A DNA stretch of 64,000 nt from Mactromeris polynyma (GCA_032209605.1 JASFXZ010000009.1:16851553-16915552); one strand, 5' to 3'. Positions 1 through 14,304 are shown, counted from the first letter of the stretch. Notes: generated from the letters alone by a model not told the origin. Translations and numbers: made by a program.

Positions 1-3000
1 TTTACAAATATATACCTTCTGAAATTGGCTAAGTGTAACTGTTTTTATTTCTTGTAAAAATGTTAAGTTAATTATCCAATTCTATCATCGTTGGTAACAT
101 TCCAGAAATGATAAAAAGGGCCTGTTAATATTGAAAGCACTGCATTAAGGTTTTAGTATTATGTTTTACTATTGTTTGTGTGAATTTGAGTTATTTTTTA
201 TTCTGAAGGTTTCCACTGTTGATATGACCGGCATTCCCAGTAAAATACGCCTACATTAAAACACATGTATCAACATAATGTAAGATGCTTTGTTCTTGAC
301 CTTGAAACAAATTGAAGTAATCAGGATGATGTTATTAGCATGGTTTATGTGATTGTTAAGGTTGCATGATTCTCTATGCTGCATGTATCTGTCAGAGGTG
401 AACGTATGGTCAGGTTGTATGCTGGACATCTGACTTTGTGCCAAACATCCTCCCCAGGGTTCTACCTTCCATGTGGGTTCTTTGACCATGATTTGTTAAC
501 ATAGCAATGACTTTTGTTGTAAGACCTTTAGAGTTGGCAACCACTCGACCAGTTTTTGCAAATGAATGTGTTAGTGCTTTGTGAATGATTCTTAAAAGTC
601 CTGTCTGATTTCCCTGTAATAATTAAACCGTAATGTATTAATTTGTAGTTACTTTTTGTGTAATTACCGTGGTAAAAATGGAGGTAGAGCATCTGGCATA
701 CCATAAAGCTTAAAACTTGTTGGCCTTGGCAGCAAAGTAGTATTGTCTTGTTCGTGAGCAAGACATTGGGAATAGTTTGTGTAAACAGTTCACCTCTGAC
801 ACTTTGCTTTAATGTCTTTCCACTTTCAGAGAATTTGCTAGTGATTGTAGTAGTGTCATGATTGTGTCGTTTATATTGATAGTGTTACTGCTGGTATTTA
901 CATAGCAATTATTAGCTGCTTAAAACATCATTAATACACTAGATTGGACTAGCTCTTCTCCACTTTCTACAGGCACTATAATTGTACTCATTAATTTGGT
1001 ATGTGTTAAGTATACATATTTTGTAATTTGCTGTTTGTATTTTGTCCATTTATAATGGATTTGTCGGACTATTTGTGAGTGTCTGGCAAATATTGTATAA
1101 AGATAAGTCTTCATAAGCATTAAACTCATTAGTTATGTTGACAAATGTATTGTTTCACATTCTTGAATAATCAATATATACGTTGCCACCAATCCCGATT
1201 GTTTGAAGAGCTATATGTTCATAATTTCTGCGGTACTTAGTTTTTGTCTAACTTTAAGGTAAAAAATCCATCTCATTATGTTGGCCCTAGAAAATGACAC
1301 CTATTTTTAGCATGATTGTCTTAATCCTTTCAGTTATGCATGAAGGGTTCTAGTGAATAACTACATGTAAATCTTCAGTTATATGTTCTAGCTATTGTAC
1401 CATTCTTGTTTTTGTTAGGACAATTTGTCTTATGAACTCTGACAGCACTTAGTGATGTCTTAGTTTCACACTCTTTTATAAGATGATGCGAAATCCTTGA
1501 CAGTTTTTTTAATAACTGTAACATGTAGTCAAAGGTTATGTACCTTAGACCAAGTATGTTAAACATTCTAGTGTATAAAAGAGATTGTTGTCTCTGAATT
1601 AATTTGTATATTACAATATTTATTACATGTATTACCAGGCATGAGAAGTTTTTGCTCGCATGGGCCATTTTTGAGACAATTTAAGTCATCTTAGATGCTA
1701 TGAGCGAGGAGGTTCAGCAGCCCCCTGGATCCCTTGCCGAATTTTCAGCTGATTTTGAAATGTTGCATTCTCATGCTTGTATTACCATCTCACCTATCAT
1801 CCTTGAAGTTGTTGAACACTCAAAGATAGAAAATAAGCTTACATACATGTTTGTCATATTCTGATAATATTCCATTTTGCTAGATGTTAGTTGCTAAGTA
1901 ACTTTAGGCTAAAGGTCAAGGTCAAATTCATTTTTGCACAATGATAAATACATTTCATTACTGTTGTTTTGTTATCTAACGTATGCATTGATATTGTATA
2001 ACAAATCAAATTTTTACGTTTGACGTACTGTTGCTGCTGCAACCTTGACCTTTGACCTTTCAGGAGATCTTGTTCATATTTCTTCATCTTGTGTACTACT
2101 CTTCCACATTGCGGAAGAAATGTACTGGACTCATGTTTCCAACAATACTATAATTACCTTGAGATCAAGCCTCAAAATTTACATATTTGACCGTACATTT
2201 GATGAACAACGAGCTAAGTTTCAATTTCATGTCTAATAATAAACGTGCTTTCATTTCCAGACAGTATTTGCATTGGAGTAACTTTTCATGCATCATATAA
2301 ACTTGCGACTAGGTTTTATAAATTTATTTGAATTCATAATACTTTCATTTGACTAGATCTGCTTAGAAAGATTCTGGCTTGTGAACACGTTCCCTCACTG
2401 CTATGCATATTTTCTCTTTTACTCAACATAGCAAGCTGTTTTTAAGGAACTGTTGCAATATTCATTGGTTTAATTCTTTTATCTACTTCAATTAGTTGGT
2501 AAATATGAGTCTTGTGTCTTCTCGTTTGACAGATACATTCACTTCAATGATGTTTTCATTTATATGTCATTCATTATATTTTGTCGACTTTCTAGTGCAG
2601 AACAGAGCTAAGAGACTAATGTATGGTCCCTCTATATAGTAGAAAGGTAATGTTTACCCAGTGGTACTCACCTTGACCCCCATATAAAGGTCAAGGATTT
2701 CTATGCTTTATATTCTACGTATACCATAATCTGCCATACACTTCTGCTTCATCATAATTGCATGCTCAAAGTCTTTCTGAAGTAAAAACAAAAGTTCTAT
2801 GAAATTCCAACAGAAATACGTTTTGCTTTTATTTGAATCTCACATTATTGGAGTCTCCTAGTTGTTAAATGTTCAGTTTTTAAACGTATCACACATTATA
2901 TTTAATGTTCCATCTTCAGAAAGACTGTACATGCATCCTATAAAATCATTATATATTTGTGTAATGTATATGTATGGATAGAGTGTTATTTAACATAGTT

Positions 3001-4608
3001 ATTATGTTAGTGTACAGTTCCATGATATCACCATAATATAGCTGTCTGTATGTATTGGTGCAAGACTATGATAACTATACCCCTGTCAGACCCTCAGCTA
3101 CCTGTAGTCTAAGTACACAATTGCATACTTATTGACCATTGATAGATCTCGCTGCTTCCTCTCGAGACGTTGTAGGTTCAAACATTTGACAAGACGTAAA
3201 AATTGTGTTTCCGGTGACAATTTGACTTAAGAAAGTATGTCCATTATCAATTGTCATCCAAGTGTGATAGTCAACTTTGCTTGTAGGAGTACAGGTAGAA
3301 CTGGTGTATCTGAGCAGCACTTGCAAGGTCATTTGACAGGGTATGCTGTTGACAACTGAGCGTAAAAGCTAATCATTCAGTTCATGTTGCCATTGTATGT
3401 TCAGTAGTTTAACATGCAAATAAAGATCCAAATGGATAGGAACTCCTATCTTATATTCTCTTCGTTCGATACTTGGTTATTATAGTCTTGTACTAAATCA
3501 TAGATCTATGGTACCATTATACTATGGTATAATTATTCCATACTTGTTTCTAGCTTGTAGAGTATGTTCATATCACACATCAACATTCATATTGTTCAAC
3601 TAGGTTATGGACCACTGTATCCGTGTATGTTATGATATATACTGTATTACATACTAACACCTAGCATTCTTTGGGTATGGCTAGTAATGTGGAAAACTTG
3701 GGACTTAATTTAATGAAATTTTAAGAATTTGATCTGTCAAGGTTTCTTAATAGAGAAGAACATTGATGAGGAAAAGTGATTATTCATTAAAGATGTTACA
3801 CAGTAAATATTGTATCTATATGTTTATAGCATACATGTGGACTCTGCAAATTTCCTCTGGAGACTCCCGGATTTGATAGGCCACTCGCTCTTTCCTGAAT
3901 GGGAGCTGCAAACTCTTTATTTTGAAGATTTCAATTTTTTGTTTTTTTCTAATTCATTCCTCAACTGGTTCACTTAAATTTGTCGCATTTCAAACTGATT
4001 ACCCGAAGTAGTGAAATCTGGGACCAGTAAAAAAATTGTAAAGTTTTCAGGGTTGTATTGATGCTCTCAACCAATGGTATGATGCGCTTCACATCAGTGA
4101 TCAAGATACGACGTGTCATGTTGTTGATTACAGCTTCAGAAGTTTCTATCATATTCAGATATGAATATTGCCAATTATTTGTTAATTAGCAACTTTTTTG
4201 TAAGGATAAGCCCCAGATCACGGGTTATTTCACTGAATAATTACCGTTCACAGCTTTATTTTGATATGGTTATAGACAAATTTACTAAATTCCAGCCAAG
4301 GAAAAAAATCTCCTGCTTTGATTCTCAATCTCCCACTTTTCAGGGAGCAATCTCCTGCTTTACCGTCTGAAAAAGTTCACATGTATCTTACAGCATTGTA
4401 TCTCATTACTTCATACTACATCAGAATCATCAAAACTTACAAAATCTATATTTTTATATTTATGTATTACCATGGTAACATTTTTATTGTTGAAATAAAC
4501 TCATAGATTGTTCAGTCACCAAGTGTGTGTGTCTAGTGTTTGTGTGTGTCCCAAGCAATCTGATGTTCTCAGCTTTGTATGAAATAGACAGTATATATAA
4601 TGAATGTA
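1..4608. other. non-coding DNA, probably intron of the first gene
   Basis: No convincing exon was seen on either strand. The DNA is AT-rich, with only short open frames that lack paired splice sites and domain-like composition. Because the exon at 4881 begins in the middle of a codon, at least one coding exon must lie upstream, either here or outside the window, so most of this stretch is read as intron. A short TTGACC-rich patch at about 1911-2060 and direct CAAGGTCA-like words are visible, but nothing supports calling them regulatory. Confidence 0.5.
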
Positions 4609-4870
4609 GATTGGTTTGAGTTTTTTTCTCTCTGCATACTTTTCCTATAGTATAAATATGAGTACCATTCTGTTAACTGGTTTGCAGATTTCACTATAGG
4701 CTTACTGTTCCTGTATTATGTATATGTGTACCATTCTGTTGACTGGTTTGAAGTTTTCTTACTGCATACTGTTACCATGCTACAATATATGTGTACCATT
4801 CAGTAGACTGGTTCGAAGTTTTTCTCACTGCATACTATTCACATAATAAAATACATGTGTACCATTCTGT
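4609..4870. repeat. tandem repeat, about four units of 65-67 bp
   Basis: Four diverged units each contain ACTGGTTTGAAG, then TCTCTGCATACT, then GTACCATTCTG. The ACTGG words fall near 4610, 4676, 4741 and 4806, giving 65-67 bp spacing. The array stops directly before the acceptor at 4880, so the final partial unit supplies the intron's 3' end. It is intronic and not coding. Confidence 0.75.
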
Positions 4871-4880
4871 ATATTCACAG

Positions 4881-7800
4881 TGCCTCATCTTCAGCCCTAC
4901 TCAAGACCACGAAACGTGTGGTCTCTAAACATGTACCACCACAGCGCTCGTTAAGTCAATCCAGTGGAACATCTTCTGTTAACAATCTAGTCTTTAGCCC
5001 TTCACCACCAGCTATATTGTCACCTAAAGGCAAAGTGCCGGGCAGGTATAAACACAGCACAGTGCAGAATGTATTAACATGAATGATATAGGGTTGTGGG
5101 CTAGGATTTAATGTTAACAATATTTTATTGTTTAACCTAATTTTATAGAGTTTTTGTCTCATTGGCATTGATTACTTTGTCCTATGACTTGTGATCATTT
5201 TGACTTCATGAAAGTTTCGTTTCTTCGGTTAGGTTTTAGTCTATCTTGGTGTCAGGATACTGACTTCAGTTTGTTATACTCCATCCGGCTTTTTTTGGTA
5301 ACAAGTAACAAGATGCATTACAAATATGAGAGGTTTGCATACCAGAATTAAGCTTTGCTTATTAATGTTGGGGCATATGCCATTCTCACAGTGATTAAAA
5401 GATAAAATAAAATAGATTTAACATCAGCAAGACCTAGAACATTGTAATGTAAGTTCAGTTAGCTTTTGAGGCAACATAAAACAGAGGCATACCATATTAA
5501 TTGTTTTGTTTTGAGTGCATTCGGCCAACACTATGTCTGGAAGCTGTATTTACGTGAACTAATCCCACAGATTTTATTGCCAGCACAATGCTGTGTTTGA
5601 TTATAGATGTATTATAATTGTAATCTGATGTTTTATTTATTACACTTCATGTGATTGTGTTTATAGACGTTTAACAGATTATATCTTTGAAGTTTGGCAT
5701 GGAATGATGTCCTTGTCTGTGTTTTATGATTCAACATGCATGAGCCTTATATCCCCTTTTTGTGTGCCCTTTTTGTGTACCCATCAAATGGTGTGGGGGG
5801 ACTTTTATCTGTGTCCATCAGACTGACTTTGTGTAGCTGTTATCTCAAAAAGCATATGAGCTGGAGTTAGGAAACTTCGTAGGAATATTAGTCTTCACAT
5901 GAAATTGCACACTTGGGTTTTACAATTGTATTTATTCAGTAAGAGTTTCGTCCCTTGATTGAGTAAAGTGGGGGCACCAGGTCCTGTGTGCAAAGAAGTA
6001 TATTGTTCCCCAATCTGGACATTAAATTTTCGAAATGGTTACAATTTGTATGCCCCTTCAAATGGTAAAGGGGCATCAAGTGTGACCATTGTCCATCCGT
6101 CTTTCCATTCGTCTCGGTAAAAAATTGGTTTCTGATCAATAACTCTTGAAAGAATGACTGGATTCAATTTATATTGGGCACATAAACAGAGAATTAAATA
6201 CAATACAGGTCAGGTTCGATTTTGGTTACAATTTGCCAATGTTTGGAGGAGTTAGTGCCCTTTTTCCACTTAAAAGCACATATAAGGAGTGTCTGTATCC
6301 TAAGGACACATCTAGTTGATTTCAGTTATAAATGCTAAGTTTAAATTTTTTCTGTCCAGACAATTTACAAGGCTATTATTAGGTAGAATTTGATCGAGAG
6401 TTGGAGTGGAATGTGTTAATTGATTCTAATTGTTCTAATTAATAATTGATTGAAGAGTTAGCTGCCTAATATATGCCTAGTTTTAACAGGTTAGCTTTCA
6501 TATTTTAACAGTATTGAGATGCTCCTTGACAGCAAATACCGGTACCCAGCTGAGATTGTTAACTCAGAGTCAGTACCTCCACGTACCAGGTACCAGTAAA
6601 CACAGCACAGAATGAAATTCAAAAAATAAATTTGTTTTTTGTTTGCTTTTATTTCAAACACAGACACACTGTATAAATAGTGAGCATTGGTTTGGGGATT
6701 TTGTTTTGCTTAAACTAGGTATCAGTATTCTTATAATGCAGTTTCAGCCTCATCCAGAAATGTTGCAGTTGTCAGAAATGGATTAATTTTGTCAGCAATA
6801 AAAATCTGTATCTCTGTAAAATATCTCCAGAAATAAGACAAATGCTGCATATCACATTATTGTTTGTCTATGTAAGAGGCATTGTTATACATTTCATATT
6901 ACAAATAAAGTTTCCTTTTTTTTCAAATAAAAATGAGCATGCCAAGGATCATTTTCAACTAAATTCTCTGATACATCCCAAAGTAATTAATTTACTTGCG
7001 ATAAAAGAAGTCGCTGATCGCGATAGCCAAATAGCCAACGGGGACAATTATTTGATTGTCGCCAAATGTTGGCTCATCACTAAGTGCTAACTCTCAAAAA
7101 CTTTTATTGTCACATTTTATTTTGCTTTGTTTATATAACCGTGTATATTTTACAGTTGTGTAACTTTGTTTGACTTGCATGTAGCTCCTTGTATTCAGAT
7201 TTAGCTATTATACTCACATAGTTACACATTTTATTGTCTTATAGATTTGTTTGTGTGGTTATTGTGATTGGTTTGATCATCTATTTTTGCTGTGTTACTT
7301 TGTCCTATATAGTTTGATGTTTTACAACTTGTCTTATTAGTTAGCGTTCAGGGATTTAATGTTGATATTCTGTTTTCCATGTTACACTATAATGTTTTTA
7401 AATTGGTGATGAAAATTTCAGAATTACCAGATTATGTTAAATGTCATGTGTAAACAATAACTTTATACATGCACTTCCTACTTGTCTTAGTTGTGTAACT
7501 TTTTTGTATTGAGATTATGCAGGGGGGCGGGCTCTGTGGTTCTGAGATTATTATATCACCTGAACACGAAGAGTTCAATTGTTAGCTATTAGGATCGTTA
7601 GCTGTCTATTGTCCGTCTGTCGTATTATATTTCATGTAATCATCTTTCTGTAGAAATCTTGACATTAAGTGTGATGATTCTGTGGAATGTGCTCTTGATA
7701 AGTGCTATATCTATGAGAAGTGATAAATTTTTAATCAGGAAGTTTAAATTTATTTTAAATTTATTTTCAATAATATTGAGAGAAGTCTTCAATGCCCTCT

Positions 7801-8204
7801 ATATACATGTACTCTTGCAGTTTTTCAGCTAATAAACTGCTGTAAAGTACTATTCTTCTTGTCACTTGAAATGTTATCAATATTGTTTTAATATAGCATT
7901 TACTCAAATTAAATGAAGTATATTAATATATTATGATATACAATATTTGTACATGATAAGTACTTGGATAGTTATCTCTTTGCTGACTTTTCTTGCCAAA
8001 TTTCTCATGTTATATTTTACAATTTTCAGGTGACTGTCTGTCCGTCTACCCCCGCTACAGGAACTGTTTAGTGGCGTCATGCCTGTGTTCTCCTCGAACC
8101 GTTACCAACGACAAACAATGAGAATTGTTCAACAAGAAATCAACAAACCTGTTGCTAGGAAACCAAAGAAGAAAACAAAGCAAAAGAATGAACAATTCTT
8201 CTAA
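4881..8204 (+). CDS. 3' part of an unidentified protein gene, three exons
   Basis: Proposed exons are 4881-5045, 6512-6589 and 8072-8204, ending in TAA. Each starts after AG and the first two end before GT. All junctions share the same phase (two bases of the codon, then one), which is why I join them. The first peptide is rich in Ser, Pro and basic residues (it includes KTTKRVVSKHVPPQRSLSQS and SPSPPAILSPKGKVPG). The second contains LLDSKYRYPAEIVNSESVPP. The last reads SGVMPVFSSNRYQRQTMRIV and ends in a lysine-rich tail, KPKKKTKQKNEQFF. There is no catalytic motif, membrane segment or signal peptide here. The composition suggests a disordered, basic C-terminus such as that of a nuclear or cytoskeletal protein, but this is only inference and I do not recognise the family. 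The acceptor of the last exon could instead lie upstream at 8060, which would give a different, shorter C-terminal frame. The 5' end lies outside what can be recognised. Confidence 0.55.
5940..6290. repeat. dispersed repeat, copy 1
   Basis: This stretch contains GGGGGCACCAGGTCCTGTG, a CCATCCGTCTTTCCATTCG patch, AATAACTCTTGAAAGAATGA, a TATTGGGCACATAAACA segment and GTTAGTGCCCTTTTTCCA. The same ordered words, diverged, recur at about 62020-62215 inside the last CNOT9 intron. It lies in the intron between exons 6512-6589 and 8072-8204 and has no open reading frame of its own. The element class is not determinable from two fragments. Confidence 0.6.
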
Positions 8205-9869
8205 TGGAAGATTCATCAATTCTGTTGATGATCTTCTGTGTGTGTTTGTAGTGCTGAGAGTTGGGGTTCTAATGCTGTGTTATTTTAGAGCTTGACATAT
8301 TGTTTGACAAGCATTTCTGTTCGCGATATTTCAACTCAAATTAGGTCAAAGATTGGTTCTTTCTTGGTTATAATTCTTGTTCGGCAGTCTGCTTTGCGTA
8401 AAGTTGATTTTACATCTTATGTTGTACATCATTGCAAGAGATAAAGCTGCTTTGTTTGTGTCAGTTTGTGGTTAACTTTCATGGACCAAAGCCTTACCTT
8501 GAGGCTTGTGTTGATTTTGCAAGTTTTCAGCTTTCAGTATTTCCATTTTGGATGGATTTGGGTTTATTTTTGGTTTGTTAGATATACATGTTATACTTTG
8601 ATAAATACTGCTTACAACACATGGATATTTTGGTAAAATTTATTTGTTTGTTTTAAACTGTATTTTTTCCAGTAGGTTTTTGTATTGATGAAAGATATGG
8701 ACCGAAACTCTTTGTGTTAGAAATTAAACACAAGTGTTCAATTTTGGAATATTAATTGTGAATAATTGCATTGAAATATCAGGTTGTAGAACAACTTTGA
8801 TTGAGTCTATACTTGTGTTTTCATTTTCAAATACAGAAGGTTCACTTATAAGCATTGTTGAAAAATAAGAACAGAATTCAGAGGGAAAAAAAGATACCAC
8901 AACATGACATAGTATAACAGTTATTTAGGGGTAGGCGGAGTTACGTGTAGGGATGTTGCCATTGGATACAGGATTAGTTTTGTTATCACAAGTCATTCTA
9001 GTTCATACAATTGTTATATTTTTTTGTTATATTTAGTTATTTATCAAGCACTTTTACATTATGATAGAGAATGTTTAATTTATAATTTTGTTGTTTATAT
9101 CGTCGTCGGGAACATAATTCTGTTGTAACACATTTTCTGTCTATTACTTTTCTTACAGTTAATTGTTTTATATGGACAATTACAGTATTGTTGATTAGGA
9201 CTCATGATCTTGTTGAAGTTTACTTGATAGATGTTTTTCGTATTAGAATTTAAATCAAGTAAATATAAAGTAAAGAATTGAATACTATCCTTGGTATACA
9301 TTGTGTATCATAGATGGAATGGTTATGTCATTGTTTAGTGTTTTTCTCAATTTGATATCCTCAGTTTTATGTTTAGTACATGGAAAGCAATGTTGCTTAT
9401 ATTTTTTATTGATCAAGTAACATCTAGTTGTATCATGATTAGTATTAAAATGATTAAAATGGAAAAAACATGATAAAAGAAAATGGATATGGTACATTTG
9501 TATATAACAAATTTTAGATCATTGTTGACACACATTGTACCATTTTCTCAACTTTCTCAGCAGAATCCCAGTAGATAACCAATTTTACAAATGGTTAGTC
9601 ATAACATATACCAAGTTTTTTTTTGCTTCTTTGAACTTTGCAGCATTAAAGATCATGATTCTCGTATCTATGCTCACCTCTGTTGCTCATTGTTGTTTAG
9701 TCAGCTGTAGTATTCCAATCACTGTGATGGTAAACTTGGTATAAAGTCCAGGAATCAGTTATTTATTATGTTTGTTATATATATTGCATCTTCCATCATC
9801 GTTTTATTGTGCATACATAATTATCAACTTTTCAGTACCATTTATTTAATGAATATGAATATAGTGGAA
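8205..9869. other. 3' flank or UTR of the first gene, no other gene seen
   Basis: Continuous AT-rich sequence follows the TAA at 8202-8204. It could be a long 3' UTR, since no second gene begins here. No single polyadenylation signal stands out, as AATAAA-like words are frequent by composition. The minus-strand open frames at 9095-9497 have no domain features and are judged accidental. Confidence 0.4.
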
Positions 9870-10268
9870 ACTATAAACAACATCTCCTCCTAAACCACTC
9901 AATGGATTTTGACCAAACTTCACAGGAATGATCCTTAGGTGGTCCTCTTTGGAAGTTATATAAATGGTATCAGTCTGTTGCATAAGTAGGTTACAGGAGC
10001 TAAAACTAGATTATAAAAGTGTAAAAACAAATTATTTTTTGTCAATACGATTTATTATTTTGTAAATAAGAAAAAGTATTTTGTAAAAACAAATTATTAT
10101 TTCATTAATATGAAATAGTATTTCGTAAAAACAAATTATTTTTTCGTAAAAACAAATTATTTCGTAAAAACAACTTATTTTTTTGTAAATATGAATTATT
10201 ATTTTCGTAAATACGAATGGCAGTGTACTTGAGTGAGCGATATAGGGCCATCATGGCCCTCTTGTTCA
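9870..10268. repeat. dispersed repeat ending in AGGGCCATCATGGCCCT
   Basis: It begins with ATCTCCTCCTAAACCACTCA and ATGGATTTTGACCAAACTTC. It continues through CTTAGGTGGTCCTCTTTGG and GTTGCATAAGTAGGTTACAG, and closes with GAGCGATATAGGGCCATCAT followed by GGCCCTCTTGTT. The terminal motif is nearly palindromic. Related copies lie at about 56410-57055 and 62290-62615, so this is a family with a conserved right end. It has no coding capacity. Confidence 0.7.
10020..10215. repeat. local AT-rich imperfect tandem repeat
   Basis: Several reiterated words of the form TTCGTAAAAACAAATTATT, some with TTCGTAAATACGAAT, follow each other at irregular spacing of about 20-40 bp. The array sits inside the dispersed repeat 9870-10268, just before its conserved right end, and is absent from the other two copies. 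That fits internal slippage expansion. Confidence 0.65.
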
Positions 10269-13200
10269 CGTAAGTTATGGAATGGTGAAAGTGAAGCTAA
10301 ACTATATGCTTCTTACTTACATGCTTTTAGAATGGATTCACTTTCAGCCCCTCAAAGTGCTGTCTTAATATTTCCATTTTTGGAATCAATTCCTTGTTGT
10401 GCTTGTATTGTTTCGACGAATGAATATTGCCTGTCGAAATCATGTGCTACTCCTTATTTTCATTTCTTGTACATTTATCATAGACCATTTTATTTATTAA
10501 AATCATACCCCACCCATTGCTTTCCATAGAGAGAAGCATGTCAATTGCTTTGATATTTTTGATAAAAATATGTAATATTGTAATTAAAAATCTATAGCAA
10601 TATTTTTGTAGCATTTTTTCATGTTGTTGATTATGCTTCATGTTATGTTGTTCCTCTGGGTGTCAACGCTATAAATTTGAGTTCAGTCACTATGCTCAAT
10701 GTGTATTAACATTCTGGACATTTGGAAGTTGTCAATTTTTGCTGAGTCATTGTTAGTTCACAGTTAAATGAACTATAGTTACAAAATATTCAGAATACCA
10801 TCAATTGTATACATGTAGATATTGTTGAGAAATAAGCTTTTTTAAAGACAATTGTTTGCAAAGACTTACCAACTGAGTACAAAAATGAGTTTCTTGCTTT
10901 TGAGATCAAATGGATGATACCAATCTGTTGCCATAGTTTTGAAAGGTTTGATTTATCTTGTGCCACATTAATTGTGTATTATATGGTCAGATACCCCAGT
11001 ATAGTGATGTAAATATATTATACAGTCAACTCTCGATGTTTCAACCGTGTATGTTTCCTGGATTTATGGTGTTGAATTGAATATGCGATTTTATTGAATT
11101 TGATCAATGACACAATGTGTAGATTTGTTCCAACATCTTTTTGTCATTGATGATTAAACAAAACTTCTGTTGTAAGTAAATGTACGGAGAGAAGACTGTA
11201 CATGTATTCTGTCTTTGTCATGTCTCATATACTGATAGGTATATTGTATGGTACATAATTATGTGTGGTATGCTTTATTTGGTCCCGAGGATCATGGGCG
11301 CAAGTATGAATTTAAAGTCCTACCTTTAACACAAAGTCCTCAAGTTGATATGTAGAATCTTCTCTGTGAATGTCAGTATTTCAGTATTGCATTAACAGCA
11401 TTACAACTTACATCAGAAAATGGATATGGTAGTATTACTTATAATGCTTATAAATGTACTTGTTATACTAACTTGCATTTATAAGCCTCTCACATTCCAA
11501 GTTAGAGTTGTCCAATGTCGATTATTCTTAATTAAGTGACATTTTTTACAAATAAAAACATTTCGTACACGTGTTGTATTTCAAAATGTGTTCCATGGTA
11601 AAAATATTTCTATATCCTGCATCAGGATGAAAAAAGGTGGGTCCATAGGTAGGGATTTTTTTCCAGAGTAGTATTGATTTTGACCTACATTTTAGACCAA
11701 TCAAATGATGTATCTGAAGAGCGTTGTTTAAAAATGCATTAGATTAGACAATTTGATTGGTTCATGTTTTAAGCTGAGAGGCACCAAACGGGGTGTCTCG
11801 AAAAGATAATTCACTTTCGCATTGCATACCCCTCTGGCAAAATCAGAGTTCTGAAATAGGGCGATTCTTTATTCTATCTACGCCATTCATCTTTTTAGAG
11901 ATATTTCTTGTTAAATGTGTTACATTACTTTTTATTGTGCTTTGATGTAATTTTGTATGGTTATGTATCAGCATTACTGTTTTTGTTGCTGTCTTGTCAA
12001 GTATAGTATTACAGTTTACTAGGTATGAGCATGTTTTATTGGTAATGTTAAACATGTACTTGAGTTGTACAGTTCTGTTGCTTGTATTATGGTACATGAA
12101 AACTGCTGATCTTATGAAATTTTATTTGTTTGTGTTTAATGAAGGAAATTCCTAACATATTTTGTTAATACATTCTCAAGACATTGTATAATATTTATTG
12201 CAGTGATGTCTTGTGTATTTCTGATAAATCTGTATCCAACTTTATTACCATAGAAACTGATTTTTATCATTTTATTAATAATTGATATGAATATCTTATA
12301 AAGTGACATAGTAATAGAATGGAACCTATTTTCGTTTTGTTAGTAGAGGCTTTGTCTTTATAATTTGTACCGTCAGTCCTAGCAAACTTTCTTTCGGCTC
12401 AGCCGTACTAACAAGGTATTGCTATTTGCATATCAGTGTTGTGTAAATCAATCAAATCTTACGTTAACCACCAAGGCAATTTCTCTTCAACCGAACAACG
12501 TTTATAACCTTGATGCGGGTTGGTTTCGATAAAGGGTACGTTACCTTACCGAAATCCACTGAATTTCGATGATTTTACCGAAGTCCATTTTGGATCTGGT
12601 GTGATCAGCAATCGTAACATCTCGGCATTGTTTTTATGTTGCACTACAAATCTTAACTTTCAAATTGTGCCGACCATCTTTTTTACAGATATTTCTTGTT
12701 TATACTGCAAAACAGAAACAATATTTAATTACAATGTTTCGCTTTTTTCTTGATACTGACATTTTTGATGCAATTATGAGGCTTCTGCATAATTCCATAG
12801 ATTACTTCATTATACTAATATAATGTATTTTATTACAAAACAATTATATATTGTACGTATATAATTATACAAGTAGGCCATTGTTTATGGCAATTAGATT
12901 TCTCTGAGAGATACCGACTGCAAAAACTGCTGACTAAAGTAGTGCAAAATGTTTTTTAGGGTTTACCGTATTACCTATAACAAGCTAGTTCCTACTGTCA
13001 ACTGATTGTATATGTAACCAAGTATTGCCTCTATCATGTGTTTACGTTCATTATCATATTCTGTTAGTTGTTAATTCCTATATACTGCCAGATTGTTGTA
13101 TAGAACTTTGTTATGTTTGTTGTTTGTTTAGTTATGTGTAAATACAAGTTTTTATTTTGTTTTGTTGGGTAGGCGGGGCATGTATAGTCAAACAAGATTT

Positions 13201-14104
13201 GTCTTGCCCTCATGAATATTCAGACAAGTGTGTGAGGAATTATGGGTAGTTATTATCAGTGAATTGTAGACTTGACTTTCTGTGTAAATTTTTATCACAC
13301 TCGACAAAAATGCCAAACACTGACAAAAATGCCAAACGTGTCGGACGAATTGGCAAAGAATAATGAGTGCCTGATAAACGTTGTCTTACAGTGTATTATC
13401 ACATAGAAAAGCGACATTCTGTACTATTTGTGTGGTGAAGATTTTTACTCCGGAAAATAATTATCCTGTCTGAAATTTGTTATAGTCTTGCGTCCTCACT
13501 CTATGTTGGGTGTTGAACTATTTTTCTGAAACAATGGAAATCATCATAAGCTTTTCACATAGTAGATCTACATTTTTACCATGTTACATTGAAAATAATA
13601 TGATTAATGCAGATTTATTAAAAATGTATGTATTCATTTTTTATAAATTTAAATTTATGATGATCTTAGCTGAATGCTATGTATGGCATGATAGAATTTA
13701 ACTTGATATTTACAATTTTATAAGCATTAATTAAAGCTATAGTATTTTCTCCTGTTCTAATCACTCTGTGTTAGATTGTATGAATTTGCATTTCACTGTT
13801 GTATGCATATTTTTTGTGATATCTATGACAGAAGTATTACATGGCCTGTGATAAAAATGAGATGCTTAATTATTGTTGAAATCATTAAAAATAAAATATA
13901 TGCAAAAACTTGATTTGTTTTTAGTTCTTTATTACAGTCTTACTTCGAATCTACATAGTGGTCATCTCTTCAGCAAACAGAACCAGTTCTTCCTGTTGGA
14001 TGAATTTTCTGTCAATTTTACCTCTCTAGAGCAATAACCTCTCAACACTGGCCAACATTTGCATCTCATGATGAGTATTGATTAGTGGCCTTAATTAATT
14101 ACTG
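10269..14104. other. long non-coding stretch
   Basis: No gene was recognised on either strand. Short frames, such as those at 10233-10641, 11843-12097 and 12520-12753, overlap each other or repeats and show no domain signature. A segment near 13345-13395 (ATGAGTGCCTGATAAACG) resembles one near 18911-18935 (ATGAGTGCCAGATAAATG), which points to an old dispersed repeat. AATAAA-type words near 13890 could serve as a distal polyadenylation signal, but nothing ties them to a transcript. Confidence 0.4.
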
Positions 14105-14302
14105 TTTTAAGACTGAAACTCAGACTGTAAATTTGTATAAGTTAAATTTACCAGCCTTTGGTTTGAACTTTGTCTGAATGATTGTTGTTACCCACTGTAC
14201 AAGGTCACCAAATTTCATTAAATTCTATACTGTTATGACAACAAAGGAGTGACTAGAATATTTGATATTTTAAAGTCCAAGTCTGAGTTTCAATCTTAAA
14301 AT
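14105..14302. mobile_element. short inverted-repeat element, MITE-like
   Basis: The left arm 14105-14126 (TTTTAAGACTGAAACTCAGA then CT) is the reverse complement of the right arm ending at 14302, with about 21 of 22 positions matching. The roughly 150 bp between has no open frame. This is the form of a miniature inverted-repeat element or hairpin-forming repeat. No clear target duplication was found. Its right end touches the start of the 68-bp minisatellite. Confidence 0.55.
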
Positions 14303-14304
14303 GT

